DNA from: Oscheius sp. JU75
Lineage: Eukaryota > Nematoda > Chromadorea > Rhabditida > Rhabditidae
DNA: 64,000 nt
NCBI GenBank assembly: GCA_037178855.1
Contig: JASJZC010000007.1
Coordinates: forward strand, 1,612,001-1,676,000
Direction of reading: 5' to 3'
Part shown: positions 11,474 to 22,433 of the stretch, piece after piece
Numbering within the stretch: the stretch's first letter is position 1
Layout of the letters: each line of letters opens with the position of its first letter
Translations under genes and position numbers: made by a program
Notes under the pieces: model-generated
Database searches by the model: none
The model's input: the letters and a program-made list of their open reading frames with translations, nothing else
What the model was told of the DNA's origin: nothing

Positions 11474-11884
11474 TTATTTCAACAGCATATGATCGTCCAC
11501 ATGAACTTTGTAAACGTAAAGCTTAGAGACTTCGAACAGCGGCAGTGTGGCGCCAAGGGGTTCAGCAAGTGCATTATCGTCGCGAAGAGTTCGGACCAAC
11601 TCCTCTCTACATCCTTATTTGTAGGCGATTAACTTATCCCAAACCTGAAATTTAAAATTGACACTTTGTCTTACGACAACATGGATCTTCGGGTACTTGT
11701 TTTGGGCGTAGCGACGAATGTCCTGATTGGTAGGAAATCCATTGAAATGGAATTCAAGAGCCACTGAAGCTTTTAAGTTGTATGCTTGAACTCAACAGAC
11801 CATTCTCTTTTTATCCTCGACCTCTAGCAGTCCTAGAAGAGCGAAAGCAGTTGAAACCAGAGTGAAGAGTACAGCGAACTTCAT
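11474..11884 (-). pseudogene. Small secreted protein paralogue with in-frame stop
   Basis: On the minus strand an ATG at 11884 opens MKFAVLFTLVSTAFALLG, a signal peptide. After a short intron (about 33 nt) comes LEFHFNGFPTNQDIRRYAQ, clearly related to EFHFYGAPTLQDIRSYIK of the neighbour at 12114-12634. After the next intron (ending AAATTTCAG), DKLIAYK is followed by TAA at 11617-11615. The same frame then continues as EELVRTLR..., matching the neighbour's KKELVAALRK, up to a TAA at 11476-11474. Either the copy is truncated to a short secreted peptide or it is a young pseudogene. The first intron is unusually short. Confidence 0.6.
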
Positions 11885-12113
11885 GAAGATGTCTTTTTTG
11901 TGTTCGACTAGACAGAATTGCCGGAGAAAGCCTTTTCAACATGCTGCCACGTCAATCACTTCGAGAAAAAAAAGAATGTCGCGACTACTTTCTCAGAAAA
12001 ACACCGCTGAAGTCCACTGTAATAAGTTTGATGGTATATTGCTTCGAATACGAAAGAGACACAGAGAGACACAAGACAGAGAGAAACTAAAACGATGAGT
12101 GAAACCGTTTATG

Positions 12114-12634
12114 TTATTGTACAGCTTTGAGGTGGAAAAGCCAGTCAGCTCCAACCCAGCTGATGCTTGTCTTATAGGGTAAAATGACTACGTTGTGGGC
12201 GTACTTCTTGGAAGCTTCCACCAGCTCCAATGTAGTGTTCAGCGGTCCTTTATGCCCACATTTGCGTAACGCTGCAACAAGCTCCTTCTTGAAGTCGGGC
12301 TTGACTGTCACAAGTTTGTCTAACAACTAAATTTGGAGGTAGAAAACGAGATTCTTTCACTTACAGAAGCATGAAACGTCGGATAATTACTCTTGATGTA
12401 GCTGCGAATGTCTTGCAAGGTGGGTGCTCCGTAAAAATGAAACTCTCCGAGGGTTTCATAGGTCATCCGGTCAATTTCCTTGCTACTAAAGTAGTTTGAG
12501 AGAAATTTGTACTGAAAACTATTATTCTGAGTATGATGATTACTATTCACCATGCGTTCTTCATCTTCAATCGGAGAGACACGGAGACGATATCCATGTG
12601 TTTGGACTAGCAACAACAACAAAAAACTCCACAT
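12114..12634 (-). CDS. Small secreted protein, unrecognised family
   Basis: Two exons on the minus strand are separated by one 38-nt intron (around 12325-12362). The ATG at 12634 opens MWSFLLLLLVQTHG, a signal peptide. The mature part contains EFHFYGAPTLQDIRSYIK and FKKELVAALRKCGHKGPLN, and ends ADWLFHLKAVQ. It has a single conserved cysteine region and no recognised domain. It is the intact partner of the interrupted copy at 11474-11884. The two genes are tandem and same-strand, consistent with a local duplication. Function is unknown; it is probably extracellular. Confidence 0.65.
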
Positions 12635-13753
12635 AATAAATTTCTGAAATCAGAGAATAAAAAATGAGGCAAAAAGTACGTCGCTATAAGCGTCGAGCAA
12701 AGTTGTTGTATTTGTTCTCATCACATGTTGTTCTCGGGGAGCACCGCTGTTGTCTGGAATTGCCAGACAATGAGGTGGACGAGTGTCAAGTTTTGAGCTT
12801 TCAATAACAAGATACCTGTTATTGAAACGGGTTGTCTTGATAAATAGTGATCTTAGAAAACCTTAAAACACGTATCTATTTGATTTAGATTACTGGAACG
12901 GTCACTATCAATCACCATTTCGGCACTGTTAGTTTGCCATCTTGTATCCTTGAACTGTTTAGAACATCTTCGTTGTAACTCACTGTCAACCTTACTTTTA
13001 TCCCCGTCTTGCACAACCATTCTCTCTCTTCTATCTGTTGCTCTTTTCTTGTATATCTTTGTGCACAAATAACAATACTTGAAATGTGTCTTAAAAAGAC
13101 TTATTTTCAGATAGCTCTTCCAACTTTATGTGTGTGTGTGTGTCAATGTGATCGTGTGAAATCTGTTTCTGTCAAGCCTTCTATGCCATGACGAACCGAT
13201 CGGCAACAGAAGAAATCTCGACGTCCATTACCACCCCGGGCACCACTACACCCATAGACAAAACTGTTGAGACAGACAGGGACGCCTAACACAAAAAAGA
13301 GCGGAGATCCTACATGTCGGGGACCGTTGCAGCGTAACGACCTCGTCTCTGGTACTAATTTAGTCACCTATTCTGTCAAACAACCAATGCGACAGAGCCA
13401 CAGGTATTACAAAGCTTGGGTACGCAGACTAAATTTGTCGTCACAGGATTTCTGTTTTTTTATAGATCGGTCTAATAAGCCAGTAAATTTCCGTACCGTT
13501 GTCGTTGAGATCGCGTTAGTTTAGGAAAGAGATGCGCCTTCTGCTCTCTTCCCTCGTGTGCTCAGAATCTGAAAAACAGCACGTTCCCGATTAAGTGCAA
13601 CATTATCGAAAGTGTTTCTGTGACTCTCGTGTTCCAGAACTTAGAGAAAACAAGGAGTAAGGAGACAGAACGGACTGCATTCTATTCCAACAACTGATTG
13701 TGGTAAGTTCACCAATATTTCTGTTTATTGCGCCGCCCTTTTACCGCCGTTAA
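12635..13753. other. Intergenic with a short (TG)n tract
   Basis: A (TG)7 tract lies at 13129-13143. A short forward frame from 13188 (MTNRSATEEISTS..., threonine-rich) could be a receptor N-terminus, but I could not splice it onward. No other feature is supported. Confidence 0.4.
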
Positions 13754-14090
13754 TTGGAATGCAACTGGAGAAATCCCGAATATGTTAATTTGAGATGTCA
13801 CAGCAGCAAAGCAAAACTAACTCTATGTTCTTGGACAGATAAGAAACAGATGATCGAACACGATTGTGTTTCAGTTGTCGTCATTAAAGCTTCCGCAATT
13901 TTCTTGCCTTTTGGAGCACTTATTCTTTGTGGACTCAGGACACAGTTTCGTAAGCTCAATCGCATCTTAACGAAAATAGACGGAAGTAACAGCGCACATC
14001 GTTCTTTCCCGAATACGCCTGGTGGACGTCGTGAGAGCAACTTCTTCCGAAATATTAATCTTTTACAGTGTTTTATGCTAACGAAATCAA
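13754..14090 (+). pseudogene. GPCR-like fragment (one TM and basic loop)
   Basis: The frame contains a hydrophobic segment IKASAIFLPFGALILCGLR followed by a basic stretch (TQFRKLNRILTK). That is the usual look of TM5 and the third intracellular loop of peptide-type receptors. No other transmembrane segments could be joined upstream or downstream. I treat this as a possible receptor remnant or an unresolved exon. Confidence 0.3.
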
Positions 14091-14098
14091 AAATGAGT

Positions 14099-14385
14099 TT
14101 ATTGAAAAAAAAGGTTCATTCTGTCTTCAAAATAACGATCTATCAATCTTTGCACACGGTTGTATTCGTTGTCCACATGTTGTTTCAGACTAGACTGACA
14201 TCCTGTGCACATGATTGAAGCAGTGTTCAAGTTAAACGAGTAGCTCATCAGCGAGTAGATGTTTTCATCGTCGTAATGGTAGTTAGGAATGATCTGTGAC
14301 CAACGTAACATCTAAACTTATTTGGAGCAGTGATAGATGAAAAAAGAAGCATAAAGAGAAGTGGAAATTTGGCAAAGGATGACAT
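14099..14385 (-). CDS. Possible small secreted protein (saposin-like start?)
   Basis: The ATG at 14385 opens a signal-peptide-like MSSFAKFPLLFMLLFSSITA. A second frame downstream (14302-14099) reads IIPNYHYDDENIYS...SIMCTGCQSSLKQHV...RLIDRYFEDRM. The C-x2-C followed by an amphipathic helix recalls the first half of saposin-type domains, but the later cysteines are absent. The junction between the two frames would need an unusually short intron, so the model may be wrong. Confidence 0.3.
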
Positions 14386-15166
14386 TTTGACAAAAATGAG
14401 TTGCAAACGCATCCAGTGTGATAGTTCCCGAACTAGAATTTTCCTGCAGACTTGTCATATAGCAATAAATTATCAGGCAGTAAGAGAAATTTGAAACGTT
14501 TTGTTTGGCATGAAATCCAAGAAAATTAAGAAGTCCTAACTTATATATAGTTTTGCTTGATATTCCTTGCAGAGATTCTGATGTATGAATCAGTTTACTC
14601 ATTAAAAATTATATCCTATCAAATAAAAGGAATCTGGAGTAACCTAATAGGACTGTATGATATTAGAGAATTGCAAGGAAATAGAACAGTCATAGGACGG
14701 TTGAATGTTTGCAGTGATTTGTACAAAAAGTAATCTTGTGGAGTTTTCTGGAAACATGGTTGTCAAGAATAGACCTCCTTGCAAGAAAAAGCCAAAACTT
14801 GGCCACATCACTCAAATGAGTGGTCTCCGGGTGGGATAAGCTGATAAGAGGATGTTTGGCAATCACGGTAAGAGACGGCTAGCAAAGACGGAAAAGAAAA
14901 TTTTTTTTCCTTCGATACCGAGTACTATTTTTGTACTCTAAATAATCATTTGCATGAGAACAAACTATGGTTGCTGGTCGCAAAAAAAGTTAATTGACCA
15001 ACCTGAATTAATAATCTTGAAAAAGTGTCAAGTATGCAATTTTCTTCCATTAAGTTGTTCTGTTCTCTGATGAAAATGTGCTGCTACAATTAAGTAGGTT
15101 ATGTGAGATCTTTGACTAACTTTGTTTCATTCGGCACGTACTCGTGTCACACATTCCGCTTCCACA
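14386..15166. other. Intergenic, probable promoter of the Str-like receptor
   Basis: AT-rich with no supported gene. A minus ORF (14602-14318) overlaps the previous entry in another frame and shows no domain. Confidence 0.45.
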
Positions 15167-16438
15167 ATGGTGCCAGTGATGCTGGGAGATCTGATGAGCG
15201 TTTTGAGTGCAACCGCTATCATTCTGAATCTTGTTCTTCTACCTCTAATCGCTTTCAAGTGAGTTACATTTCCGAAAGATTTCGAATTTATCTCATCCTT
15301 ATATATATTGACCGCAGCTAAAAAAGCTTATTCTTAGATCAGGCAAGGATATCGGCTCCTACAAAGTTCTTCTATTTTTCTATAGCTGTGTAGCTATAAT
15401 TCATACTTCAGTGACTTTGCTTCTCGTGCCGGTGAGTTTTGAAAAAGCATAAGATCGGTTCAAATACAATTTAGGTTTTTGAGCCTAGCGAAAAAGGCTG
15501 GCTCTTCTACGCGACAGTACCTCGAGTCGGCCGTGAGCTTGGATCCTGGCTATTCTGTATCTTTGCCACATGTTACATCAAACTTCTGCTGATACTGACT
15601 TATTCGTTCGTTTACCGCTACTTTGTCATGTGCTCGTAAGTTTTTGCTAGTTACTAATGTCGATGTAATAGACCACAAAAACTGATATGGTTCCATCATT
15701 CAATCAGGATAGCTACCCTCGTTTTTCTCTATCTTGTTATTATCTTCTGTTGTGCTGGGCCAGTTTATTCTTATATGCGGCTGAATGGGGAAATCGCTGC
15801 TAGCTTCAATTCTACTGGTGGTACACAAATTGAAGATGATTTGTATGTGGAACTGGACAAGGTGGCCTACATCGGATCTCCAATGATGGTAAAGTATAGC
15901 ATGTTGATGTGCCACAACCACAGTAATTGCTCGTTACCTGACTATCTGCCTAGAACATTATTGCCCATTTAAGAGAAACGGCCACTTGGTCATGGAGACT
16001 GCCTACATTCTACTGGTTTATACCATAGCCATTTTGTGCTCTACAGCTGTATGCTTCTTCTGCATTGTTCGAATCATTCAAGCCTTCCGAACCACAGCTA
16101 GGATAGCCATCGAAAACCCAAGCTTTCATAAGCTGCAGCAGCGTCTCTTTATATTACTGGTTCTTCAGGTACCTGCACTTTTGAATACGTCACGAGTATT
16201 ACAGACCATGGTTCCACTCATCTTCACATTCGTCCCAGCCCTGCTTAGCTATGTTCTCGCTTATTTGGGCACCCACGCTCCAATCATGTCTCAGGTCTCG
16301 TCGGCCTTCATGCCTATGGCCCAATTGATCGATCCAATTCTCATTTTCACATTCATTGGAGAATATAGACGGGGCCTTAAAAACATTTTCAAGAAGATTG
16401 TTTCGCGGCAGACCAGCTATACAGTTCCAATTGCCTAA
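15167..16438 (+). CDS. Str-like serpentine chemoreceptor, 330 aa
   Basis: Six exons join in phase: 15167-15258, 15338-15431, 15475-15635, 15672-15888, 15974-16168 and 16205-16438. Seven membrane segments are visible. Landmarks are SGKDIGSYKVLLFFY (GSYK motif at the TM1/TM2 turn), VFEPSEKGWLFYAT, YSFVYRYFVMCSPQK at the end of TM3, KVAYIGSP before TM5, KLQQRLFILLVLQ before TM6, and AQLIDPILIFTFIGEYRR in TM7. This is the Str superfamily pattern. The protein would act as a ciliary odorant receptor. AATAAA at 16473. Paralogues at 60973 and 62894 have identical exon lengths for exons 1-3 (92/101, 94 and 161 nt) and share many motifs, so all three descend from one gene. Confidence 0.9.
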
Positions 16439-17645
16439 TCAGCTCGTTCAACGTTTGTTTGTTCTTGTATTGAATAAAAGAAGACCACAACAATCGTATA
16501 GATGTACTTGGGAGATCTATTCAGGACGATGAAATGCAAAAAGCGATAGAATGCGTTGCTTCTTTAAAAAAACCCAATTGATAAGATCTTGTGCTGTCAA
16601 CATTGTTTCTCGAAGCCAATCTGGTGCAGTTTTGTCCAGGCCCCGTCATACTACGTCTACCACCCGATTGTTACCCCAACAGTTTAGCGATAAAGTTTAC
16701 GTAATGACTTGATTGTCGAAACTGAAAAGCCAGCTATTTTCATAATCTGTCTAAATCAGAATATTCACTTTTAGCACCTTCATTTCCATACAAAACATGT
16801 TGCTGCTTAGCAACGATGACCTTCACCTTTGTTTTATCAGCTTCAAGTTTCTGAAATCAGATGGTTTTCTGTTTTTTTGGTTTTCTCGAGCCTTTATGAA
16901 CAAAATAACCAATCGAAATAACCTTGTGTGCATGTGTGCAACTTTGCTTGAAATACAAAACTTTCGGGTTGTGGGATTTGGTGAACTACGCACATGTTCA
17001 GCGTTTCCAGGCTATTGCAAAGTTCAAATTTTTTAACTTCTTTCAATAACCTCAATGGTCCAATTGAATGTTATCTACAGCTAATTATATTTCTTCGCGT
17101 TCGACCTGAAATGATACGCAGGCCGGCCGGTGCTTTTTGGCACCATGCCAAATTCATTTGAATAGGCGTCTCCGCCAGGTCACATGTCGTATATTTCCAA
17201 TCCTTATCCGTTTTTCAACTTAAAAACTCCAAAAAACTTATTAGAAACCCAAACAATGCCGATTCTGGCTATCTTCGATAGATTTGGATGTTTGAAACGC
17301 AGTTGAATGCGTTTGCCTGATTGATCTGTTCGAGTGTGTTGCTCTCAATTCAGATAATGTTCAATTCAGACGAAACTGCGAGTTTTATTCTTTATCTTGC
17401 TTTTACCTTATCTGTTAGGGTATGAGAGCAAGTTTTGAGTCAAAATTCAATTTGTGCTCAAAAAATCGATAAAAGCCACCTACATACAGCGCAAATGCTC
17501 GAAGGCGTAGCTAAACTCGCAGCCTTTCTCAATGTTTTCCTAGTTTAACCTCTTTTCAAACAATAGTCTTTCTAAAGACGCTCAAACATTACAACTGTCT
17601 TTTCACACGACTTTCAACTCTGAAAAATTGTATTTTTCAAGCATA
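16439..17645. other. Intergenic upstream of dpy-30
   Basis: No supported gene. An open frame at 16797-17036 has no domain or start context. The region holds the dpy-30 promoter; TTTTTCAAGCATA just before the ATG could provide a weak trans-splice acceptor. Confidence 0.45.
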
Positions 17646-18066
17646 ATGGCTGACGAACAGCAACCTATGGACCAGGCCGAGCCCACTCCGGAGGCGCCTG
17701 TGGAGAATGGACACGTCCCGGAGGACGATGAGAACAGGGAGGCCACTCCGGCTCCCGTTGCTGAAGATGTTGCCGATCCTCAAACCACTCCTGCTGCCGG
17801 AGCTCCTCCACCGCCACCGGCTACGGTTCCTCCTCTGGCTCCGGCCGTTGCGGCCCCTACTGGTCTCTCTTCTCTTCCTACTCGCGCCTACTTGGATGCT
17901 ACCGTCATTCCGATTCTGCTCCAGGTTTAATCCATCTTCTTCTGCTTTTAACAAACAATTGTAGGCTCTCGGAGCTCTGGCCAAGGAACGTCCGGAGAAT
18001 CCGATCGAGTTCCTCGCAAAGTACCTGCTCCGTGAGAAGGACTCTTACCAGCAGCGTCATGACTAA
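17646..18066 (+). CDS. dpy-30: DPY-30, Set1/MLL (COMPASS) complex subunit, 126 aa
   Basis: Two exons, 17646-17924 and 17965-18066, with a 40-nt intron. The N-terminal two thirds are a low-complexity Pro/Ala/Glu-rich region. The C-terminal domain reads TRAYLDATVIPILLQ|ALGALAKERPENPIEFLAKY LLREKD, the Dpy-30 dimerisation motif, with the intron interrupting it. DPY-30 dimers bind ASH2 in H3K4 methyltransferase complexes. In C. elegans DPY-30 is also needed for X-chromosome dosage compensation. The length is close to the C. elegans protein. An RTE-type LINE remnant lies only about 230 bp downstream. Confidence 0.96.
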
Positions 18067-18299
18067 GAAGGATCCGAAGGAGACCAATCACGTAATTCCA
18101 TTACTATTGTTTTTTTATTTCAGTAAATAATGTCAATAAGTAACAATTCGAAACTATGTGGCAGATTTGAAGGATATGGGGTTTTGTAGACAATCTCTCT
18201 CTTCTCTTCTCTCTAGGAACTACAGATGGTTGATAACAGTTCAACAGTTTATTCGGGCACTACGCATTGTCATGAGTCTGTGCCTTTTGGAAATTTTTA

Positions 18300-18650
18300 A
18301 ATCTTACGAAGTTAAAGACAGCACAACGAAACATGATGCGAAGAATGGTTGGAGTACCTCTTCTCGACAGACGAACTAATGAATGGCTCGAAGAAACTGT
18401 CAAACTACCGGATATTAGAAAAGAATGGGAAAAAGAAAGTGGAACTGGGCCAAGAAGATAGCGAATATGAAAGATGATAGATGGACGAAATGCCTCACAG
18501 AATGGAGACCGTGGAGGAGAAGAAGAATGTCTGGTAGATCGAAGTCCAGATGGAGAGACGAATTCACAGCTCAGTTAGGAGAAATATGGATGAGAACGAG
18601 CACTGACCTTTGGAAGACTAGCATGTTGCGACATATAGAAAGTATATAAT
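18300..18650 (+). mobile_element. RTE-type non-LTR retrotransposon remnant (ORF 3' end)
   Basis: Translation gives MMRRMVGVPLLDRRTNEWL (frame from about 18310). After a frameshift near 18425 it continues as KWNWAKKIANMKDDRWTKCL, then WRDEFTAQLGEIWMR and a stop. This matches the end of RTE-family reverse transcriptase ORFs (RRM.GV.LLDR...RWAGH.ARM.D.RWT.....W........GR...RW.D). The shift lies in a purine-rich A tract. No endonuclease or catalytic RT part is present, so it is a short 5'-truncated dead copy. Confidence 0.75.
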
Positions 18651-20048
18651 AATTGCAAAACAAATCTCTAAATCCCAAAACCAACAAAAAAAGAGTACCT
18701 TTGTTTTCTTGACAGGCATACGTAAGCTAACCTCCGTTCCGTCCTCGCTGCTACTTTCTTCAGCATACTTTCTCTTCTTCAAGTTGGACAACCAAAACGA
18801 GATACAATATCTGTCTCATCACAAGATACCTTGGTTTTTCTTACGGGCCAACGGTTCAGAACCTCCTCTTTTTTTCGGAATAGCGTTTGGGTGTTCCTAA
18901 AAATGGTAACTTGTAAATTATTTGCAATAAATTTCCACCTTGATGCCGACGAGAACCGCGCCCTTCGCTGCGTCTTGAGCGGTGGCTATGAAGTGCAAGC
19001 TGAATTAATTGAAAGTGTAATGATTTTTATCAGCGAAAGCGAGAAAACTGTTATAGAAAGGTTTAAACACGCTTTCTCAGTGGATATGGGGAAATCGAAA
19101 AGGGGTCAGCTAAAGATACTATACACAACGGTGAAATGACTGGAGACATAAACTCACTCTCACTGTCTCTCCGCCTCGTGAATATGAGAAGCCAAAAGAA
19201 ACTGCAGACAGCATCCCAACATACGATAGAATGACTGGGGATATGAAAAAAGTGCAATCATCGAGATAGTCTTTACAAAAATTCAGTTAATCATGAATCA
19301 TTCAACTCTGCTACCCGTTCAAATTCTATTTTGAAACATTCTAAGTTATGATGTAAGAAGTAAGAAGGAAAGACGAGGCCGTTAAAGTAATTATATCAAG
19401 TCATGTTCACTTCAATTGGTTGTCCGGGTAGCCAAAAGGGTAACATGAATAGCGTGAGGAAAGTATAACAAAATGGAAAGAATTTCGAAACGAAAACTGT
19501 GAGCAGCTTATTGGCAGTCCACCAGCAGACGGGAAGAAACTAGTGCGAATGGTCGACGAGGGCGTTTTATTGGTAGGTTAAAGTCTGTCTGGTAGTCTGT
19601 GAGAATGTGAACATCATCAGTACTAAGTGTGGGAGCCGGCGCTGAAGCCATTCAAATCTCTCTGGGCTATAGCCTTAGTACCGTACCCCCAGTCAACATC
19701 CTCAGTTTGTTTTTCAGCCTTGAGAATGCTCGAAGACGTCTGTTATCCGCATTATCATTTTCAGGCTACTGATATATCATACCCCGCACCATTTCCCATT
19801 AACGAACAAAGTTTGCTCAGTTCACTAAATTTTTTTAGCAACTTTATGACCTCGGCCGACAAATCGCCCTTTCCAATTTTCTCATTTCACAAATGAAAGA
19901 CAAACATGGAAATTCCAGCAAAAGCAGAAGGTTTTGAGCAAACAATATTCATTCCTGGTTCTGGTCCCTAGAATGCTTTTTCTATACATAACCTTTCTTT
20001 CTACTATTCATGTAATAAGGAGTGAGTCTTATTTTACAGCAAATATAG
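18651..20048. other. Intergenic, no supported gene
   Basis: Several open frames occur (for example 18831-19139 forward). A short minus-strand frame at about 19740-19628 reads DWGYGTKAIAQRDLNGF and could be a peptide exon, but has no start or processing sites. The first exon(s) and signal peptide of the channel at 20049 should lie at the end of this stretch but were not identified. Confidence 0.4.
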
Positions 20049-21421
20049 GAATTAGGTACTGGGCCAACTCAGAAACTTCTCGATTTCGTTAATAGCAGAA
20101 ACTATTCTAAAGATGTACCTCCCTGGGATGATGACTTTCAAAAGAACACAACTGTCTTCCTCAGCCTTCCATATATTGTCCTCGGTGGCATGGTATTGTC
20201 CTTGGATACTCTTTCGATCATAAACCCAGTATTTTAGGAGGAGAACAAACAAATTGTTACCTACATAGTTAAAATCAACATGGTTTGTGCTAACTTTGAA
20301 GCTATTCCGACATTTTTAGACGTGGCACGACTATCGTCTGACTTTCAATGCGGAGGAGTTTGGTGTTTGGTACATTGTGCTACCCTCAAGTGTTATCTGG
20401 ATTCCGACTATCGAGACACACAACAGCGTAGATATTGCTTTTATGGATAAAGAAACTTCTTCAAATGAGGCAGAGGTTGTTTCAATTGTTCTCACAAATT
20501 GAATACGTTTGGATTCGGACAGATGGGAGCGTGACCATCATGATGAAAGCGAAAGTAGACACCCTGTGTGAGCTAGACGTTGGTGGGTCTTTGTCCTTCA
20601 TCTCTCGGTCCAAAAAGCTGTCAACTTTCAGCGAACTTCCCGTTTGACTACCAAGAGTGCTCTATAGGCTTCTATGCTGGCTTGTCACCTGTATCCAAGC
20701 TTCGGGCTATCGCAGTCAATAGCACAAGAAAAGCAGTTGTTAGTCACGTTAACCTCCCACATCTCATGTTTCCGTTTTAAGGGCACTGCCGAATGGGATA
20801 TATTCGATGTTGTCGGGTCAGGATATGAGAAACCAGATCAGGAGCTGACACCCGGCCGATACTACTCCTTCTCAATCTTTGTGATCAAACTACGACGACA
20901 CCCTCAATTCTACGTTTACTTCTTGATCTTACCAACTGTGATTATCACTACAGTATGCCTTTCTGCCCTGCTACTTCCTATCAGCATGCAAATTGGAGAA
21001 AGGGTAAGTATCATCTACATTTAAAAATTACTCTTCAGATAAACCTGGGAATAGCTGGTCTTCTCGGGCTGACTTTCATGTTAAGTGTTATTGTCCAGGA
21101 AATGCCGAGGACTAACTACCTTCCTTTATTGGGTATGTCAATAAGCTCAATATTGCAATTTTTTCAGGAAAATGGTTGATTTGTGAGATATTCTTCTGTT
21201 TAGTTGGTCTGCTTGTAAACTCTCCTCTTGACCATTTGAAAGAAAAGTAAGTTTATGCGAACATGTTGAGAGGTTGTAGGTTTCCGAAGAAAGAGCGGCT
21301 CATCTTCTACCTCAGCCTGGCAATCTGCATCGCCTTCCTCGTGGCTCATCTTTTGACTTGCGTCTTCTTGTTCACGTACCCGCCAGCACAAAGACCTGCA
21401 GCAGAGTTCAAACAGTTGTGA
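20049..21421 (+). CDS. Cys-loop ligand-gated ion channel (nAChR/LGC type), 5' end unresolved
   Basis: Exons: 20049-20192, 20238-20282, 20320-20427, 20474-20582, 20632-20738, 20782-21003, 21039-21132, 21168-21246 and 21280-21421. The extracellular domain begins QKLLDFVNSRNYSKDVPP, then TWHDYRLTFN, WIPTIETHNS and RTDGSVTIM. The Cys-loop is CELDVANFPFDYQEC, with the canonical 13 residues between cysteines. EWDIFDV leads to the four membrane segments: YVYFLILPTVIITTVCLSAL (TM1), GERINLGIAGLLGLTFMLSV (TM2), KWLICEIFFCLVGLLVNSP (TM3) and the C-terminal TM4. The TM2 start lacks the extra proline-alanine typical of anion channels, so a cation channel is more likely. The TM3-TM4 loop is very short (about 15 residues). 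The 20428-20473 intron is a choice: without it the frame breaks. The signal peptide exon is not found. AATAAA at 21429. Confidence 0.85.
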
Positions 21422-21569
21422 CCTCTAAAATAAAATTTATTCGATAGTTGCATTTCCGCAATGACTACGTAAAAGCTAAGGCATGTTTTTGGGATTATGT
21501 TTTACTCGCTCTCCACTAGCTATTTAGTGAGTCGTTTGTCGATACTTGAGTTACTTTTAAGTGCCTATA

Positions 21570-22431
21570 CAGTGTGTCAAGGAAGTATAGATACCACTGC
21601 AATTTCACCCGTCTGAATGATTCTTTACGTTTTCAAAGTTTGTGAGCATGTCGGTTGGATAGAAGACGACAGAAAACCTCCATAAAAACTTTAACATCGA
21701 CGATTTACTGTTTGGTGGCGCGATCCCAGGCGGAAGTTCAAAATTCTCTGTCAAGAAAGTATAGATACTCTCTCAAAACCCTAAGTATCTTGTTTTGAAA
21801 ATGGTTAATATTGTAGACAAAAACTCAAAATGGATCCATCAATACAGCTGCATCATCCAAACGTCAAAAAAGTTTGGTTTCAAGCACTTTGAAAAAAGTC
21901 ATTTTGTACTGAATCGTGATTACCTCGGTCTATAATCAATTGCTCCGTGGGATTCCAAGCAATCGACTCCAAAATTTTGTAGAGAATTCGTGATATTATA
22001 AATGACAAAACCTCAGAACTTAGTTCTTCAAAATGTTAAACCCCTTCCCTCTATAAACGTTCGAATATTGAGATCACATTTTTAATACTAATTTTGACTT
22101 GATACGAGTCCGCAAAAAGCAAAAACATCTGTAGCAGAACGGTTTTGCCTCTGAGCAAGACCAAATTCTGGGGTTTTGTCATTTACAATATCACGAATTC
22201 TCTACAAAATTTTGGAGTCGATTACTTGGAGAGTATCTATACTTTCTTGACAGAGGATTTTGAACTTCCGCCTGGGATCGCGCCACCAAACAGTAAATCG
22301 TCGATGTTAAAGTTTTTATGGAGGTTTTCTGTCGTCTTCTATCCAACCGACATGCTCACAAACTTTGAAAACGTAAAGAATCATTCAGACGGGTGAAATT
22401 GCAGTGGTATCTATACTTCCTTGACACACTG
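21570..22431. mobile_element. Fold-back transposon (Tc1/mariner-like MITE), 862 bp, TA target duplication
   Basis: The left end begins CAGTGTGTCAAGGAAGTATA and the right end is its inverse. The element is flanked on both sides by TA (21568-21569 and 22432-22433). The right arm is continuous from 22172 to 22431. The left arm matches it in two blocks, 21570 to about 21773 and about 21957 to 22014, separated by about 180 bp of extra sequence. No transposase ORF is present. The TA duplication and CAGTG termini fit a non-autonomous Tc1/mariner-type element. The near identity of the arms points to a recent insertion or arm homogenisation. It lies 148 bp after the channel gene's stop. Confidence 0.88.
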
Positions 22432-22433
22432 TA

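Noticed and set aside
13129-13143. (TG)7 microsatellite as a functional element
   Set aside because: Too short to support anything beyond a simple tract.
17637-17984. Minus-strand ORF of 115 codons, Arg/Gly-rich
   Set aside because: Antisense of the Pro/Ala-rich dpy-30 exon; composition is a by-product of the plus-strand codons.
20428-20473. Frameshift mutation in the ligand-gated channel
   Set aside because: A GT-AG intron of 46 nt at this place restores the frame, so a broken gene is not required.
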